From assembly GCA_918807975.1 (NCBI GenBank), contig OU964932.1, positions 15,965,501 to 16,029,500 on the forward strand: a stretch of 64,000 bases of DNA. Reading direction: 5' to 3'. Numbering within the stretch: the first letter of the stretch is position 1; each line of letters starts with the position of its first letter. A model generated the notes under the pieces. That model saw only the letters and a list, made by a program, of their open reading frames with translations, did no database searches and was not told the DNA's origin. Both the position numbers and the translations under genes were made by a program. This DNA comes from Aplidium turbinatum. Taxonomy: Eukaryota; Chordata; Ascidiacea; Aplousobranchia; Polyclinidae. Shown piece by piece: positions 43,504 to 54,929 of the stretch.

Positions 43504-46500
43504 CTGGTAATGAATTGTACATAGTTAAAGCGCATATTTATTTATTTATGAAGTTTTTGTTATTTGATTACAAAAGATAACACTCTACCTGTGCGTATTT
43601 ATGGGGGAATTTAGCCGTCAGTGCAGCTAGTAACGCATCAACTCGCGTGCATTGGAAGAGGGATCCCAGCTCCTCTTGCTTCTGTTTCTCAGGTTTCTTT
43701 TTCTGCTTGGACTCTTTTTCTTTGAACTGCCACGAGTACCCTTTTGCTGGGTGGTAACGAGAAAACGATAAAGCTGAAACAATGACGAAAGCACTAATCA
43801 AACTTAGTTACTTGAACGCATAGTTCAAACTACGCAATTCCTGAAGTGCAAGTTTTACACGGTTGCCAAGGCAAGGATGCGTTAAACAAAAGTGTTGCCA
43901 GTCGTACTTTTAAATTTCTAGCAGAAACGTTATTTTATTAGCCCATTAAACTGCACAAGTAGCTCAGAGCATTTTTTCTATTATCAACTCATCGATAATA
44001 TTTTTAAAGAGACTTCGTAAGTAACTTACAAACAATGATGAATTGGCAGGGATTTGTTAAGAGAAGCTTTGCACGGTCAAGCATGAGTTTACCTCTATAA
44101 ATCAGCACTTCTGCTAGAAATTTGAAAGAACGTTTGGCAACACTTTAGTTTAACGCACTTGTACCTTGGCAAAGTCAGTTGGCAGTCCCGTTATTCTATT
44201 CTCTGAGGTTAGCCTGTATCCTGCAATAGATTTGCATATGACCTTGTTACGTTCAACTTGCCTTGTGTGAATGCAGATTCAAGATGGTGTAACGTTGTCA
44301 TCTAAACAAAGACGAAGAGTTAATAATTGCATTTAATTTAAAGAGTATCTGATCAATGGAGGGAACAGTTTTTTTTCGGTCATTTATCGGTTATTGACCG
44401 ATTTTTTAGCAAAATGTCCGAAAAAAATGTAGTCAATTCGGTCAAAATGTCCGAAAAAATATATAGTCAATTCGGTCAAAATGTCCGAAAAAAAACAACG
44501 TTTCTCAGCAAAACTTAATGTTGCAGCTAGTCAGGAAGTGCAAATTTTGGTTTGTATCAGCTACTTGAAAGGAAATATTTTCATCAGAAAAAGTGACCAA
44601 AATAAATAAAAAATGACCGAATATTTTCAAGTCAAGTCTCAGCGAAAAAAAAAACCCAGCGTGGGAAGTAGCCTACCCCACTGATTTGTAAGATGGAAAA
44701 ACAAATCAGTCACTCAAGCTTATTTGCTGTTTAAAAAGTAGTTTTGAAAGAAAAGACGTTAAGACCAAGAAATTCCACACTACCGGTACCAAAAAAAAAA
44801 AATCATTTTAGTTCGAAAACTGTTTCGTCGAACAGGCCCATGCCCTGCATTTTTAACGAATGTTTATTGTTCAGGAATGATTACCAAGACACCTTTCTAA
44901 AACTATTATCCATAAATCATAGAAAAGAAAAACTTGAACAGCATATTCATATGAGCCGCCGATGTCTGGTGCAGGCACTTGAAGAAGTTAAGTTTGCTAC
45001 AAAAATCGATGTTGTCGACAACTGTTCGATATTTAACATTTGTTCTGCTGAAACATCAATCAATCATTTTATTTTTCGTCATTAACGCGTCCGGGACGCA
45101 ACTTTCCAAAAGGTACCATTAAAAAATCCCCTTTGAGCAGTGGTTTGACCAATCAGAGCGGTGCTGATCAGTGGAGCATGATGATGACGTTTCTAGCAGG
45201 CTCAGCTTTTCAGCAGTGCCAAGAAAGGACATACAGACACAGTACGGTATGTCTTTGAAACTCGCTTGTTTGTGAACAGAAAAGATAGGTTTGATAAATG
45301 GCTTTTGGTTGATTACGAAAATGTACGACTATCTAGGCGAATCATACGAAATGAAGTAGTTGTTTCTGAGACTTACGTTAGCATGACTATAAACAGTTAA
45401 AAGATGATGGAGTTTTCAAATTACTAAGGAATTGAATTTTGGCTTCTTCAGCAGAAGACCAAAACATAGTTCTTAAAAGGCTGGTCAGTTGATAAACTTT
45501 TCTGATAGGAATATTAGGCACTGTTTAGTTTAAAGGAAGGCACTTGTTGCCAATAGAAATGGACCTAGAATCTAAGATTAAGAAGTACTTTTGTCTATTC
45601 AAAGTTTATAAACATATATGTACAATTGTACAGGTATTTATTCTGAAGAATTTTTAAAAGATGTTGATTAGATTAAAATGTAAATCTAGATCAGACATGT
45701 GCAAATTATGGTGCACTGGTCAAATCTGTATTATGTTACAGTTACTAATCATTTGTGATCTGCTTGACATACAGTATGTTGAAAATTATCGATAACTTGT
45801 CAAATTCAACAACTTGGCAGTTTATTATGAATAGGTAAATTACAGTAAAAAAATTGCCCATTCTTCTAGGTTAGGCCCAATCAGTTTATTCTAACTTTCC
45901 ATTGAATATTTATTGTTTGTCAGTTTACACTACATCTGTACTGGAAAAAAACTTTGTTGTTAACTGGACTGCTAAAAAATGTAAAGTTTTGTATCGTACG
46001 TAATACCTATGTACAGCTGCGTAGCCGAGTGGTGAGAATGTCTGCGTGACGTTCGAAAGGACGTGGGTCCGACACTGCTCCAGAGCACGCGGCTGTGTCT
46101 CTACAAAGACACTTAATGGCAAACCAAACTCAGGGGAGCAGCTGACTCGAAGACTATAATGTCACTTCGCTGCTTCCTATCGTCTGTTGTATCGCATCTG
46201 TGATCGTAATGTAACTTACTGTATTTTATCGCTATGGGCGCAAATAAAAGCATGATTATTACTACTCTCCTTTCTTGTTTTACTTAAGATATTTTGCACC
46301 AAAATGAAGAAGTGCATTTGACATGACACATTTGTATATAATATACTATGAGATTTTATTCACTAAGGGAACGTTCAAATATTACGTAACGCTTTTTTTC
46401 CGAATTTTTGACCCCCCCCCTTCCCCCATGTAACGCCAACGTAACGCTTTTTTCAATCCCCCCCTCCCCCATGTAACGCTTTTTCACTACGAATTCAGCA

Positions 46501-49500
46501 CAAAAAACTACCATTCCGTACTCGAAAGCGTTACGTAACGTTTTGCTTGAACCCCCTCCTCCCCGATGTGACGCTAACGTAACGCTTTGCATAAACCCCC
46601 CCTCCCCCTCGAAGGCGTTACGTAATATTTGAACGTTCCCTAACCATAGTTGATTTTGAACCAAATCCACTAAAAATAAGCTTGTGCTAATTCTTGTAAG
46701 CACATAAGCAAAATATCTATGTTTGAATTAAACACTGGTGTGCTAAGGTATTAGTACGGTAACTTACTTTTGAATGCAAACAACTAGCTTCATTGAAAAG
46801 GAAATACAGCAGTTCTATATTTCGGTTATGTTACAATTTAGCATGTTACTTGTGGGCCTGCCACTCTTGATATAGAAAGCAATTTATATGCATAACACAA
46901 ATAGAAAATGTTCATAAATGCAGTATATATGTATTACAATGCAGCAATAAGTGTACCGAAAGGTTTTTAATTATATTGTTTTTAAAAGTCATTAAAATGT
47001 TGTCACAATGTTTGGAAGCTCTTCAAGACATGAGTGAAGAAGAACTTATAATAATTTTTGATGAGGTATGTAATGTTGAACTAGACTTGTTTACATGCAA
47101 AATACTATTCATTTAACTAACTAAGGCTCTTCGAGACTCCTATTATCAATATAAAATTTGGAAATCTAGCCAATGAATTAAACTTAACTGCTTCAGGGTT
47201 GGCCTTCAGGTTGAAAAAAGTTAGCTTTCAAAAATATAATATGCAATATATAATACACCATTATTATGGTGCTACTTTAGAAGTACATTAATTCAATAAT
47301 TCCGTAGCTATATTTACATTTTGAAAGATGTATTTACTTGCATATGAACCTATTAGATTACTTTGTACCTGTATGACAAGTACAATTTAAGATGTGTTCA
47401 TTTTTACACCAGAATGAAGACTTTGTAGAAGAGGTCACATCGAAATGTCACACCAATCATCTTAGAAATTGTCCGAGAAAAGTCAAGACTGAATATTGAG
47501 GTAATGAACATTTTTCTTTGGGTGTCATTTTTTGCATACTATAGCAATTGCATGTGACTTATTTTACACATTATGATATGCATTATAATCCATTATATTA
47601 CTGATAACTTATTCTAAGGAACAATGGCATCACATAGTCACCTAAGTTCGGAGAGAATAATGGCACTTGATAAAGATGGTACATTACTAAATTTATTTGT
47701 ATTTTGCAGTTGAATGAATATTTGGAAGGTGGAAATTATTATTCTGAGGAGTCATATTTTTATTTCTTATTCTGAGGAGTCATATTTTTTGCCAAGTGCT
47801 ACAAAAAGTCTTCTTACACTAGAAGCAAAACAGCAAAACAATCGCACAAGCCAAACAGTGCGCTACGTAGCACTCTGAAAAGTAGAAACAATTCCAAAAG
47901 CAAACATTGAAGGAGTATTCTTGTTGTATTTTGTTATCCGTTTTTGATTTGTACAATAAATATCGTAACATACTTTCATCATATGCTTTTCAAGCTGATT
48001 TCATAGTATATACTTTATTAAGCACATTAATTAAATGGGACCTATCAATGTACAACTCGGTTGCGGAAGAATGTGACAACTTGTGGTGTATCAATCAACT
48101 TTAGAAGACTCGATGGATGGAAGAGACCGCACCACCTTACTTGTAGTCACTTTAAGTACGGTCATTTGGTATAATGGTTCAGCTGTAGGGTCAATGGCCG
48201 TTTATAGCCTACTATGCTTTCAAAAGATATCCATAATTAGAATAAAACACCTAATCTAATTCACTGTTCACTTCTGACTGACCAACACAACAATAATATT
48301 CAGCACTAACAGAATCGATAAGGTCACAACAATTCAGAATACTTACAAAAAGTTCTTTGCATATAATAGAAATGTCTGTTATAGGCTACGCCCAACCATG
48401 GCAGTAGCCCAGATAATTTACATGGCGGTTGTTCACCAAATCTACATGATAGCGTTTACTGAGAACAAATCGTTCTCAGGTATGAGATTGTCTTATAATG
48501 ACCCTTAAAATATTTCGTATAAACAGATTCTCTTACAGCAATTTTCTCACACTTATGGAGTAATTATTGATAACCCAATGAAGTAGAAATCAACATAAAT
48601 ATTATGTGATGAAATCATTCAAAGTAGCAGTTGTTATTAAAATATTACCCTATAGACAAACTAAAGAACACATTAATCCTAATGTAGGATATTATTATAG
48701 CTACTACATTTTCCCAGTAAACAAGTTATAGGCCTTCTATAAAAACAAAGAATATGTGTAATTTAATGATAGCCTATAGTGATGGTTTATGTACGAACAG
48801 GCATGCTGTAATTCAATTCCTTTGTCATGACAGGCCAGTCATGTTGAAGAAGGTGCCAGTTTGAGGCATTAAATTTAAACAGCAAAAGAGTCATCATGAG
48901 TCCAACGAGTCCTCACAGAAAAATTTGTAACAAACAGTGTTTTTAATAAAAAAGGAATCTGATAATACATTTTGTATGCGAAGCACAAATCCCTTACTAA
49001 GTTCATTGCAGCTATAAGGTCCATAGTGGTATTGTCCTATATCATGAGCATTTATTAACAGTTTTCTGTTCACAATCGACCCATTTGGCAATGGTAAATA
49101 TAGGATCTTTACTAAGCCTTTAATTGACCAACAGTAATTTGGACAAGAATTCAGCCTTGAATGGTGAAGAACGCAATCTCACGCTCCACTGACTGTTGAG
49201 AACAACATATCACGCTCCACTGATCAGCACCGCTCCGATTGGTCAAACTATTGTTGAATCTCGGTATAGGGGATTTTTTTATGGTACCTTTTGGAAAGTT
49301 GCGTCCGGAACGAAAAAGATACTAACTACAAAGGGTCTGCTACTATTCGGTGAGTCTGATTCGGTGAGTTCCTAACCTCTAACCCCTAATCCTAACCCCT
49401 ATCCCCGAACCCTAAAACGGCAATGATAATTAGGCTACGGTACCCGATAATTTAAAAAAAAAAATTGAAAAAATCCCCCGTTAAGGGATCGGACTCACCG

Positions 49501-52500
49501 AATCGGACTCACCGAAACGGGCCATTCTGAACTACAAAAATCGATATAGACCTACCAGCACGTTAATGAACGGGAAAAGGTGGCAAAACCTTGAAACAAC
49601 TAACAATCGTTTAAACTCGTCACGATACAAAGTCTTACAGTTCTCGCGTTCATTATGGAGGCGACATCTGGTGCTTGATAAACAGTACCATCGATGATGT
49701 AATAGTCGGCAATTGTAGACACTGAAATACAAAAAGCTTTGGTAGAGAGTTTGCTTTGTTGAACCATAGAACCTACGTGTCGAAAACGTTTGAGTTTATT
49801 TTATTTTAATTATGTTATATTTTGTGTGAAATAAAGTATGTTAAACCCGCTAAAGTTACTAACCGGTATGTTTTATTTCTCTATGAAATACAAAAAGGAA
49901 ACTAATATATTTTCCACTAAACTAATTGTATGTTGAAGTTGTGTTTTCACATTAGCCGCCCAAAGCCTTTGGTCCAGAGGAGAAGTAAGCCAATTTTGTT
50001 TTAACAAAAATCTTCTGACTGGTTCGATCGGTAGCTTCAATTTTTACGCCTTTAGTCAAGTAAACTTATAAAAAAAATGAATAAAACCACTTCCAACAAA
50101 CTACAATAAATTTATCTTTCGCTCCAACCAATGCATGATCGTGAAGTTAAATTTATCTGATACTAAAGGAGCCGCAAGATGGCAACAGAGAGAGGGTTAG
50201 ACATCAGAATCATTTTTGTCGCCGAAACGTCATTTTATATTTTGCCAAATGCGGGGGTGGGACAAACCACCTCTCGGGTAACTTTGAAACAATTCTCCCC
50301 AAGATTGCTTACAGCTTAAGTCCATCAAAATGTACTAAACGAGACCTTATTTTTAGTTATGTTAGTAGGCTAGTATTGGCCAGACGAGCTCACGCGCAAT
50401 GACCAATCGATCGAAAAAGCAATAGGCTTAAATTGTTTGGCTTAAAACAGCTTAAAAAAAACTACAGCACATCGAAAACACTACGTAGTAACTGCGCCAC
50501 TCTAAAAAAGTAGCAAAATTAACTGACAATATAATTATGTCGACATGCTCGGTTGAACAATACAAAAATAAAAACTTTTCATTTATCGAAACACAGATTC
50601 TTGCGGAAGAAGTTTTCACAAAACATAGCCGATTTTCACGACAGAGCAAGAGCTTACGTCATGCTCTAGGATGCGCTCCTGCGACGTACAATGAAGAACA
50701 ACCACTGGCCTAACTTGCGTGTTACGTCAGTGGTTTACTGCAGTCGCTACCCAAGCATGCGCAACTGCCGTGAGCACGTTTTGAAAGCTTTTTTTGGTGC
50801 ATACCTGCTTATATACAGGTGACATCATGTAGTAAATCACTAGAGCGAAAACAGTTTCTAAAGTAAAGGTGAAAATACCAGACCACATTGACCTCCAACA
50901 AAACGGGGACATGAACGATTTTCAACGCTATTAACTTTGCAAGGAAATTCCAAGATTTAATACGGTTGTTAAGTTTCAAAAATTAAATCGAAACAAAACT
51001 ATATCTTACTTATAAATTTTACACGCTTAAAACATGTTCTGCTTTCTTTGCTAAAAGTCGCACAAATGGAAGAAAATCGTGCAAAACTATTAATAAAAAC
51101 GCTCAAAATAAAAATAACATGCCGTTTGTTTTCCGTATCGTCCTCACGCATACTTCTCGGACTTGCACAGATAGAGATATGGAGTATCGTATTCTCGCAT
51201 TAAATCAGCTAAATTTAAATGGAAGACTTTTACCGATATCAACAAAGTAAAAGTTTTTCCAGCTATCGGGAGCTGAATATTATGTTTTGTGTGTGACTTG
51301 TTGTTAGCTTTAAACACAAACCCAGAATATTTTTAGCAGTTACCAATATCATCTTGAGACGTGAAATTAACACTAAAAAGATCGACTTCGTGAGCTGATA
51401 TACTTGGGAAATCGCATTTCCGTGCTCGAATTTAAGTGTCAACAATTCGCTGTGATTGAAACCAAACCTTGCTTGGGAGATTGGCGTCGGCGTTGCTTTC
51501 TTATAACGTAGAGAATCGGCTCTTGGTGATGCAGTAAAACGTATTCAACTCCGGTCATATTTCTGCAACAGATGGAACGCGTCAACCACAGCATCTTGCG
51601 TGTACTGATCTCAACTGCTAACGTTGAAGCGACATGTAAAAAGCACATTGCTATAAGTTGACAGCGTTGCAATTCTGTGCGTATACCGTCAAATTATGTT
51701 GATCTTCCTACCTTTAAAAAGGAAACTAACATGTTATCAGAAAACCTGCAAAACACATTAGCGATGGACAGCATCGTCGAATGGTTATGAACAGAAAATA
51801 AATTGAAAGACGGAGGTTTTAAAGTATTTTATAAGGCAGACATGATGTATACCCAAATAGCTTTAATAATAAAACCTATAACAAAGATATTTTACACCAC
51901 AGGATTTAGAGATACACCTTGAAATCTACCACGAAACGTAACGTTGAAAACACTGGGGCAAGGAATATCTTCGGCTTAATCATTCAAGCACACATAATCT
52001 CATTTTGCAAATTGTGAAACAATTACGTCACCATCGTTAATAGAAATGGCTACTGCAGTGCAGCGATGTGTAACATCTCAAACCATAACTGTTGCCAATA
52101 GAGTAAAAAATATTTTCCTAAAATTTCCAACCCCTTGTTGCAACATCTTACAATGGAATACCCAGAAAGGAAAGTTAATGTATGAGAAATCTTCTAAAAA
52201 TACATTTAAAATTTTTGCCTTTTTCTAATATAAAAAAGAGCAATATCTTTATACACAGATAAAACACAAACACAAGCAATCCTCCAAAATCGCTGCTTTT
52301 TTACGATGGGAATGTTTGGTCTAAAAAAACATAGCTTGTTTGACGTAACCATGGGCAAGCATGATGGCGCCGAAGTCTGTGAGCTTGTCGGTTTGTTCCT
52401 TCAAAACAAACTCTCTTATATCATTGACCAGCAGTTGCCAGGCTTATAATACCGTGTTGGTGGCCAAACTGTACTGCGCGGCTTATCTGGACTCCAAATA

Positions 52501-53839
52501 AATCGTGTGCGTAAAGATGTTATCAAACTGTTCCAACATCATAGCTTACGCATTACTGTGGACGCTAACCTTATAGAAACTGATGTCCTTAACGCCGCTT
52601 ATAGTTTAACTTCCGGTAAATTCTGGCAATACCACAGACCAAACAGCAACCCGTTCTATATCCATTTGTACTCAAACCACCAACCACACATCAAAAACAA
52701 CTCCCTGATCTCAAAAAGACTATCTACCACATCGTACTGCCAGGCTAAATTCAATAAAACCGCACCCGCTTATGATGATGCTCTTGCAAAAAGATGTTTC
52801 AAAGATAAACTTTGTTATCATCCCAATGAAAACCAACGACCACCCAGAAAAATACAGCGTAACATTCCATGGTTCAGCCCCCCTTTTAAAATCGGCAAAG
52901 AATTTTTCAAACTTTATCTGTTCATTTCTCACCCCACCATCGATTTCACAAAATTTTCAATAGAAACACCAATAAATTGAGTTATAGCTGCACTCCTAAC
53001 ATAGCAAGCGTCAAGCTTTCTTTCTACTGATTATCAACGAGCCGAAGCTCTGTCGATCTCGGTAATCTAGTCGATGGCAGTGGTTTGAACGAGACGACCA
53101 CGCGAAACTACTAGGATTATGCTCTCAAAGAAGCTGTCTTAGTCTGAAGATGAACATTTCCAAAATCAGTTATATATAGTACTGTAAGTTGATTGTAAAA
53201 TAATCTGGACACAGCTTCGATGCGACACAAAGCATAAGGTAGTGTATTCAATATGCTATAAGTATGAAACACACATTCATACATTGAATAGATAGTTGTA
53301 ATCACAATGACTTCTTACTCTAAATGTTCAAGGCCAAGTCGCTGCATTTTGATTGTCTCATTATTGCAAGTCCGGTCATAAAAAGGGTTGCTCCTCTCTG
53401 AGAAATAGTCCAGTACATTGTCCTTGTTGAGAATGGTGACCAGAGCAGAATCGAACCATGATATGCCCAACTGGTTAGGTGCTGAAAGAAAATAGCAAAT
53501 TGAACCATACAAAACTGTATGGCCACTATCATAGCCTTCCAGTGAAGTCTGGAAACATCGTTAACCTGAGGTGGTAAAAAGATAGATAAGATCCTCGGCC
53601 TGAAAAGCCCAAGCGAAGAAAACCACTACTACAGTACTTCTAAATCTACGTAGGAAAGGAATGATAAGCTATATCATTTTTATCCACCAAAGTGGGCATA
53701 CTTAAACATAAGATACCAAACAGCTTTTAATACAACTGATAAACAGAAAATAAATCAATAGCTTTTTTTCCCTGATATTTTCCCTTTTTTTTTAACTGAT
53801 AAACAGGCACTAACCTTTGTCTACATCTGCACCAGCCAT
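43315..53839 (-). CDS. MED6: Mediator complex subunit 6 (MED6), complete 7-exon gene
   Basis: Head-module Mediator subunit, nuclear, needed for RNA polymerase II transcription. Exons in transcript order: 53815-53839, 53319-53481, 51468-51562, 49639-49721, 44262-44301, 43589-43773, 43315-43503; phases 1, 0/2, 2/1, 1/0, 0/1, 1/0, 0; 780 nt, 259 aa (human 246). Diagnostic runs: [105 protein letters not shown] at the end. Intron 5 (44261 down to 43774) uses a GC donor. Intron 4 (5.3 kb) holds a 4.2-kb transposon with nested elements; intron 2 holds a Penelope-like fragment. The gene converges with CSKMT. Confidence 0.97.
43589..43773 (-). CDS. MED6: MED6 exon 6
   Basis: [16 protein letters not shown], a lysine-rich linker, [20 protein letters not shown]. 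Acceptor TTGTTTCAG, donor GTAGAG, phase 0 out. Confidence 0.96.
43863..44172. mobile_element. MITE with about 60-bp terminal inverted repeats (310 bp)
   Basis: TTGCCAAGGCAAGGATGCGT at the left, matched by the complement of TTGCCAAGGTACAAGTGCGT at the right, both continuing through AAATTTCTAGCAGAA. It sits in the short MED6 intron 5, 89 nt from the micro-exon. Target duplication unclear. Confidence 0.85.
44262..44301 (-). CDS. MED6: MED6 exon 5, 40-nt micro-exon with GC donor
   Basis: [13 protein letters not shown] aligns to human LTAVHGIQSAFDE between exons 4 and 6. Acceptor TTTGTTTAG. The donor reads CAAG/GCAAGT, a textbook GC-AG 5' splice site. Length and phase fit both neighbours exactly. 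Confidence 0.88.
44411..44493 (+). repeat. Tandem repeat, 33-34-nt unit, 2.5 copies
   Basis: Unit AAAATGTCCGAAAAAA plus AGTCAATTCGGTC repeats at 44411, 44444 and 44478. Surrounding CGGTCATTTATCGG words suggest a decayed transposon end. Confidence 0.8.
46016..46262 (+). mobile_element. tRNA-derived SINE, family A, copy 3
   Basis: GCTGCGTAGCCGAGTGG head, B box GGGTCCGACACTGC, ends ATAAAAGCATGATTATTAC. Nested in the 4.2-kb transposon. Confidence 0.82.
46367..46640. mobile_element. PIF/Harbinger-type MITE, 274 bp
   Basis: Ends GGGAACGTTCAAATATTACG and its complement, flanked by TAA at 46364-46366 and 46641-46643. Interior repeats of CCCCCTCCCC and ACGTAACGC. Nested in the 4.2-kb transposon. Confidence 0.9.
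49333..49530. mobile_element. GGTCTGCTACT MITE, copy 3 (198 bp)
   Basis: Left GGGTCTGCTACTATTCGG, right AACGGGCCATTCTGA, perfect 8-bp duplication ACTACAAA at 49325-49332 and 49531-49538. Interior matches copy 1 including the CCCTAA words. Confidence 0.93.
49639..49721 (-). CDS. MED6: MED6 exon 4
   Basis: [20 protein letters not shown] then SIMNART. Acceptor GTATTTCAG, donor GTAAGA, phase 0 out. Confidence 0.95.
49722..51467 (-). other. MED6 intron 3
   Basis: No repeat recognised. A reverse frame at 50727-50912 with a hydrophobic stretch and a GTATGC donor-like end could be chance; I do not call a gene. Confidence 0.5.
51468..51562 (-). CDS. MED6: MED6 exon 3
   Basis: [20 protein letters not shown] and RRRQSPKQ. 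Acceptor CTGTTGCAG, donor GTTTGG (weak but phase-consistent). Confidence 0.95.
52262..53110 (+). mobile_element. Penelope-like retroelement fragment
   Basis: Frames read [78 protein letters not shown]: the C-terminal part of the reverse transcriptase shared by GIY-YIG/Penelope-like proteins in marine invertebrates. Broken and 5' truncated, in MED6 intron 2, antisense to the host gene. The clade name is from memory of the family. Confidence 0.72.
53319..53481 (-). CDS. MED6: MED6 exon 2
   Basis: [20 protein letters not shown] and [20 protein letters not shown], nearly identical to human MED6. Acceptor TTCTTTCAG, donor GTAAGA, phase 2 out. Confidence 0.97.
53815..53839 (-). CDS. MED6: MED6 exon 1 (25 nt coding)
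   Basis: ATG then AGADVDK, donor GTTAGT, phase 1. Chosen because the split GCA codon continues directly into PNQLGISW of exon 2. Confidence 0.88.
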
Positions 53840-54929
53840 AACTACCGAATGATGATGATGTTAAATCGAAGAAAACACTTCACTGAAGCATTTTGATAAT
53901 GTGCAGTTTGTATGAGTATTTTTACAAACGATTACAGTTAACTTCCCGTCTGTGACAAACCAAACAATCCATCAACAATTATACTACAACAACAACGATA
54001 TGAGTTCTATTCAAGGATAGATACAATACTTCCTATTTCAGTACAATAAATTTATTAAATCAAATACAGTAGAACTCGGTTAATCCGGATCTTCGCCAAA
54101 TCCGGATAAAACTGGAAGTACAAATGATTTGTAATCTTTTTCTTCAGAAACAGCTTTGGATTATCCCGATTATTTAATCCGGATCTTCGCCTATTCCGGA
54201 CAAAAGTTGTGCTTTCTCATTCGCTTTATCCGGATTTGCCCGTGATTACTTTGTTTGACCGTGATTTTTTGTAAGTTTTCCATAGAAACTCGTCTTCGGT
54301 AACTGTTTTCAAAAGTTTTGAGTGACTACAGATTATTCTGACACGCATGTCTGAAGATGCAACTTTTGCCAGTGTGTTTACAAATACTAATACTACTAGA
54401 CGCAGAGTCTACAAATACATTCATTATACATGCATAGCCTACTGCATTTTAAAAGAACTCTATCACTGGGTCGCTAATGTGGTGATCGCGCGTCTCGGAA
54501 TTGGCAGATGACCACACTAATGCGTTCAATTTCGGTGATTTTTACCGATACCCTCCTATATAGGTAACGTCAGGCATGATATAACCGTCATCGGTTAATC
54601 CGGATCTTTGCCTAATCCGGATGGAATAGCCAGTCAAATCGAATTTGGATTTAAAACCGAGTTCTACTGTATCTAAAAAAATTACAAAAATGATGCAGAT
54701 CCATAAAAAGACACTGACTCTGATTCTGTATTTGAGTTAAAACTTCGCAACATATTTATCGTATTGTGCATAAAAAGCATTCTGTGATTGTTACCTACCA
54801 CCGAAGGTGGTGGTGTTCTTGATCACAATGTGATTACAGATATCAAAATCAAACCACTATTCTTCAACTCTCGGGTGTGCACATGTGCAACGGACTTCAG
54901 GGATAGCTAAGATGGAAACTCACCACGGG
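53840..54929. other. Region upstream of MED6
   Basis: MED6 promoter side. Contains the Tigger-like element 54067-54669 and a family C SINE scrap near 54870. No gene. Confidence 0.65.
54067..54669. mobile_element. pogo/Tigger-like MITE, 603 bp
   Basis: Ends CAGTAGAACTCGGTTAATCC and AAACCGAGTTCTACTG with flanking TA on both sides. Several internal ATCCGGATC words. No transposase. Confidence 0.9.

Larger units (their letters stand above)
45098..49302. mobile_element. 4.2-kb transposon with about 90-bp inverted ends (Mutator-like?)
   Basis: Left end GCAACTTTCCAAAAGGTACC, complemented at the right; homology resumes through GGTGCTGATCAGTGGAGC. Flanks GTCCGGGAC (45089-45097) and GTCCGGAAC (49303-49311) agree at 8 of 9. 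Long ends plus a 9-bp duplication suggest Mutator-like. No transposase recognised. Entirely within MED6 intron 4. Confidence 0.85.

Noticed and set aside
44744-45085. 113-codon plus frame upstream of the 4.2-kb element
   Set aside because: Helix-like text ([15 protein letters not shown]) but no known family, and it lies antisense in a MED6 intron; kept out as a gene.
46356-46703. 115-codon reverse frame with glycine-rich text
   Set aside because: It is the translated G-rich interior of the Harbinger MITE.
50727-50912. Reverse frame with a hydrophobic segment ending at a GTATGC
   Set aside because: Could be a first exon nested in MED6 intron 3, but no second exon or homology was found.
52262-53110. 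Host gene in MED6 intron 2
   Set aside because: The frames match reverse-transcriptase C-terminal sequence from retroelements.
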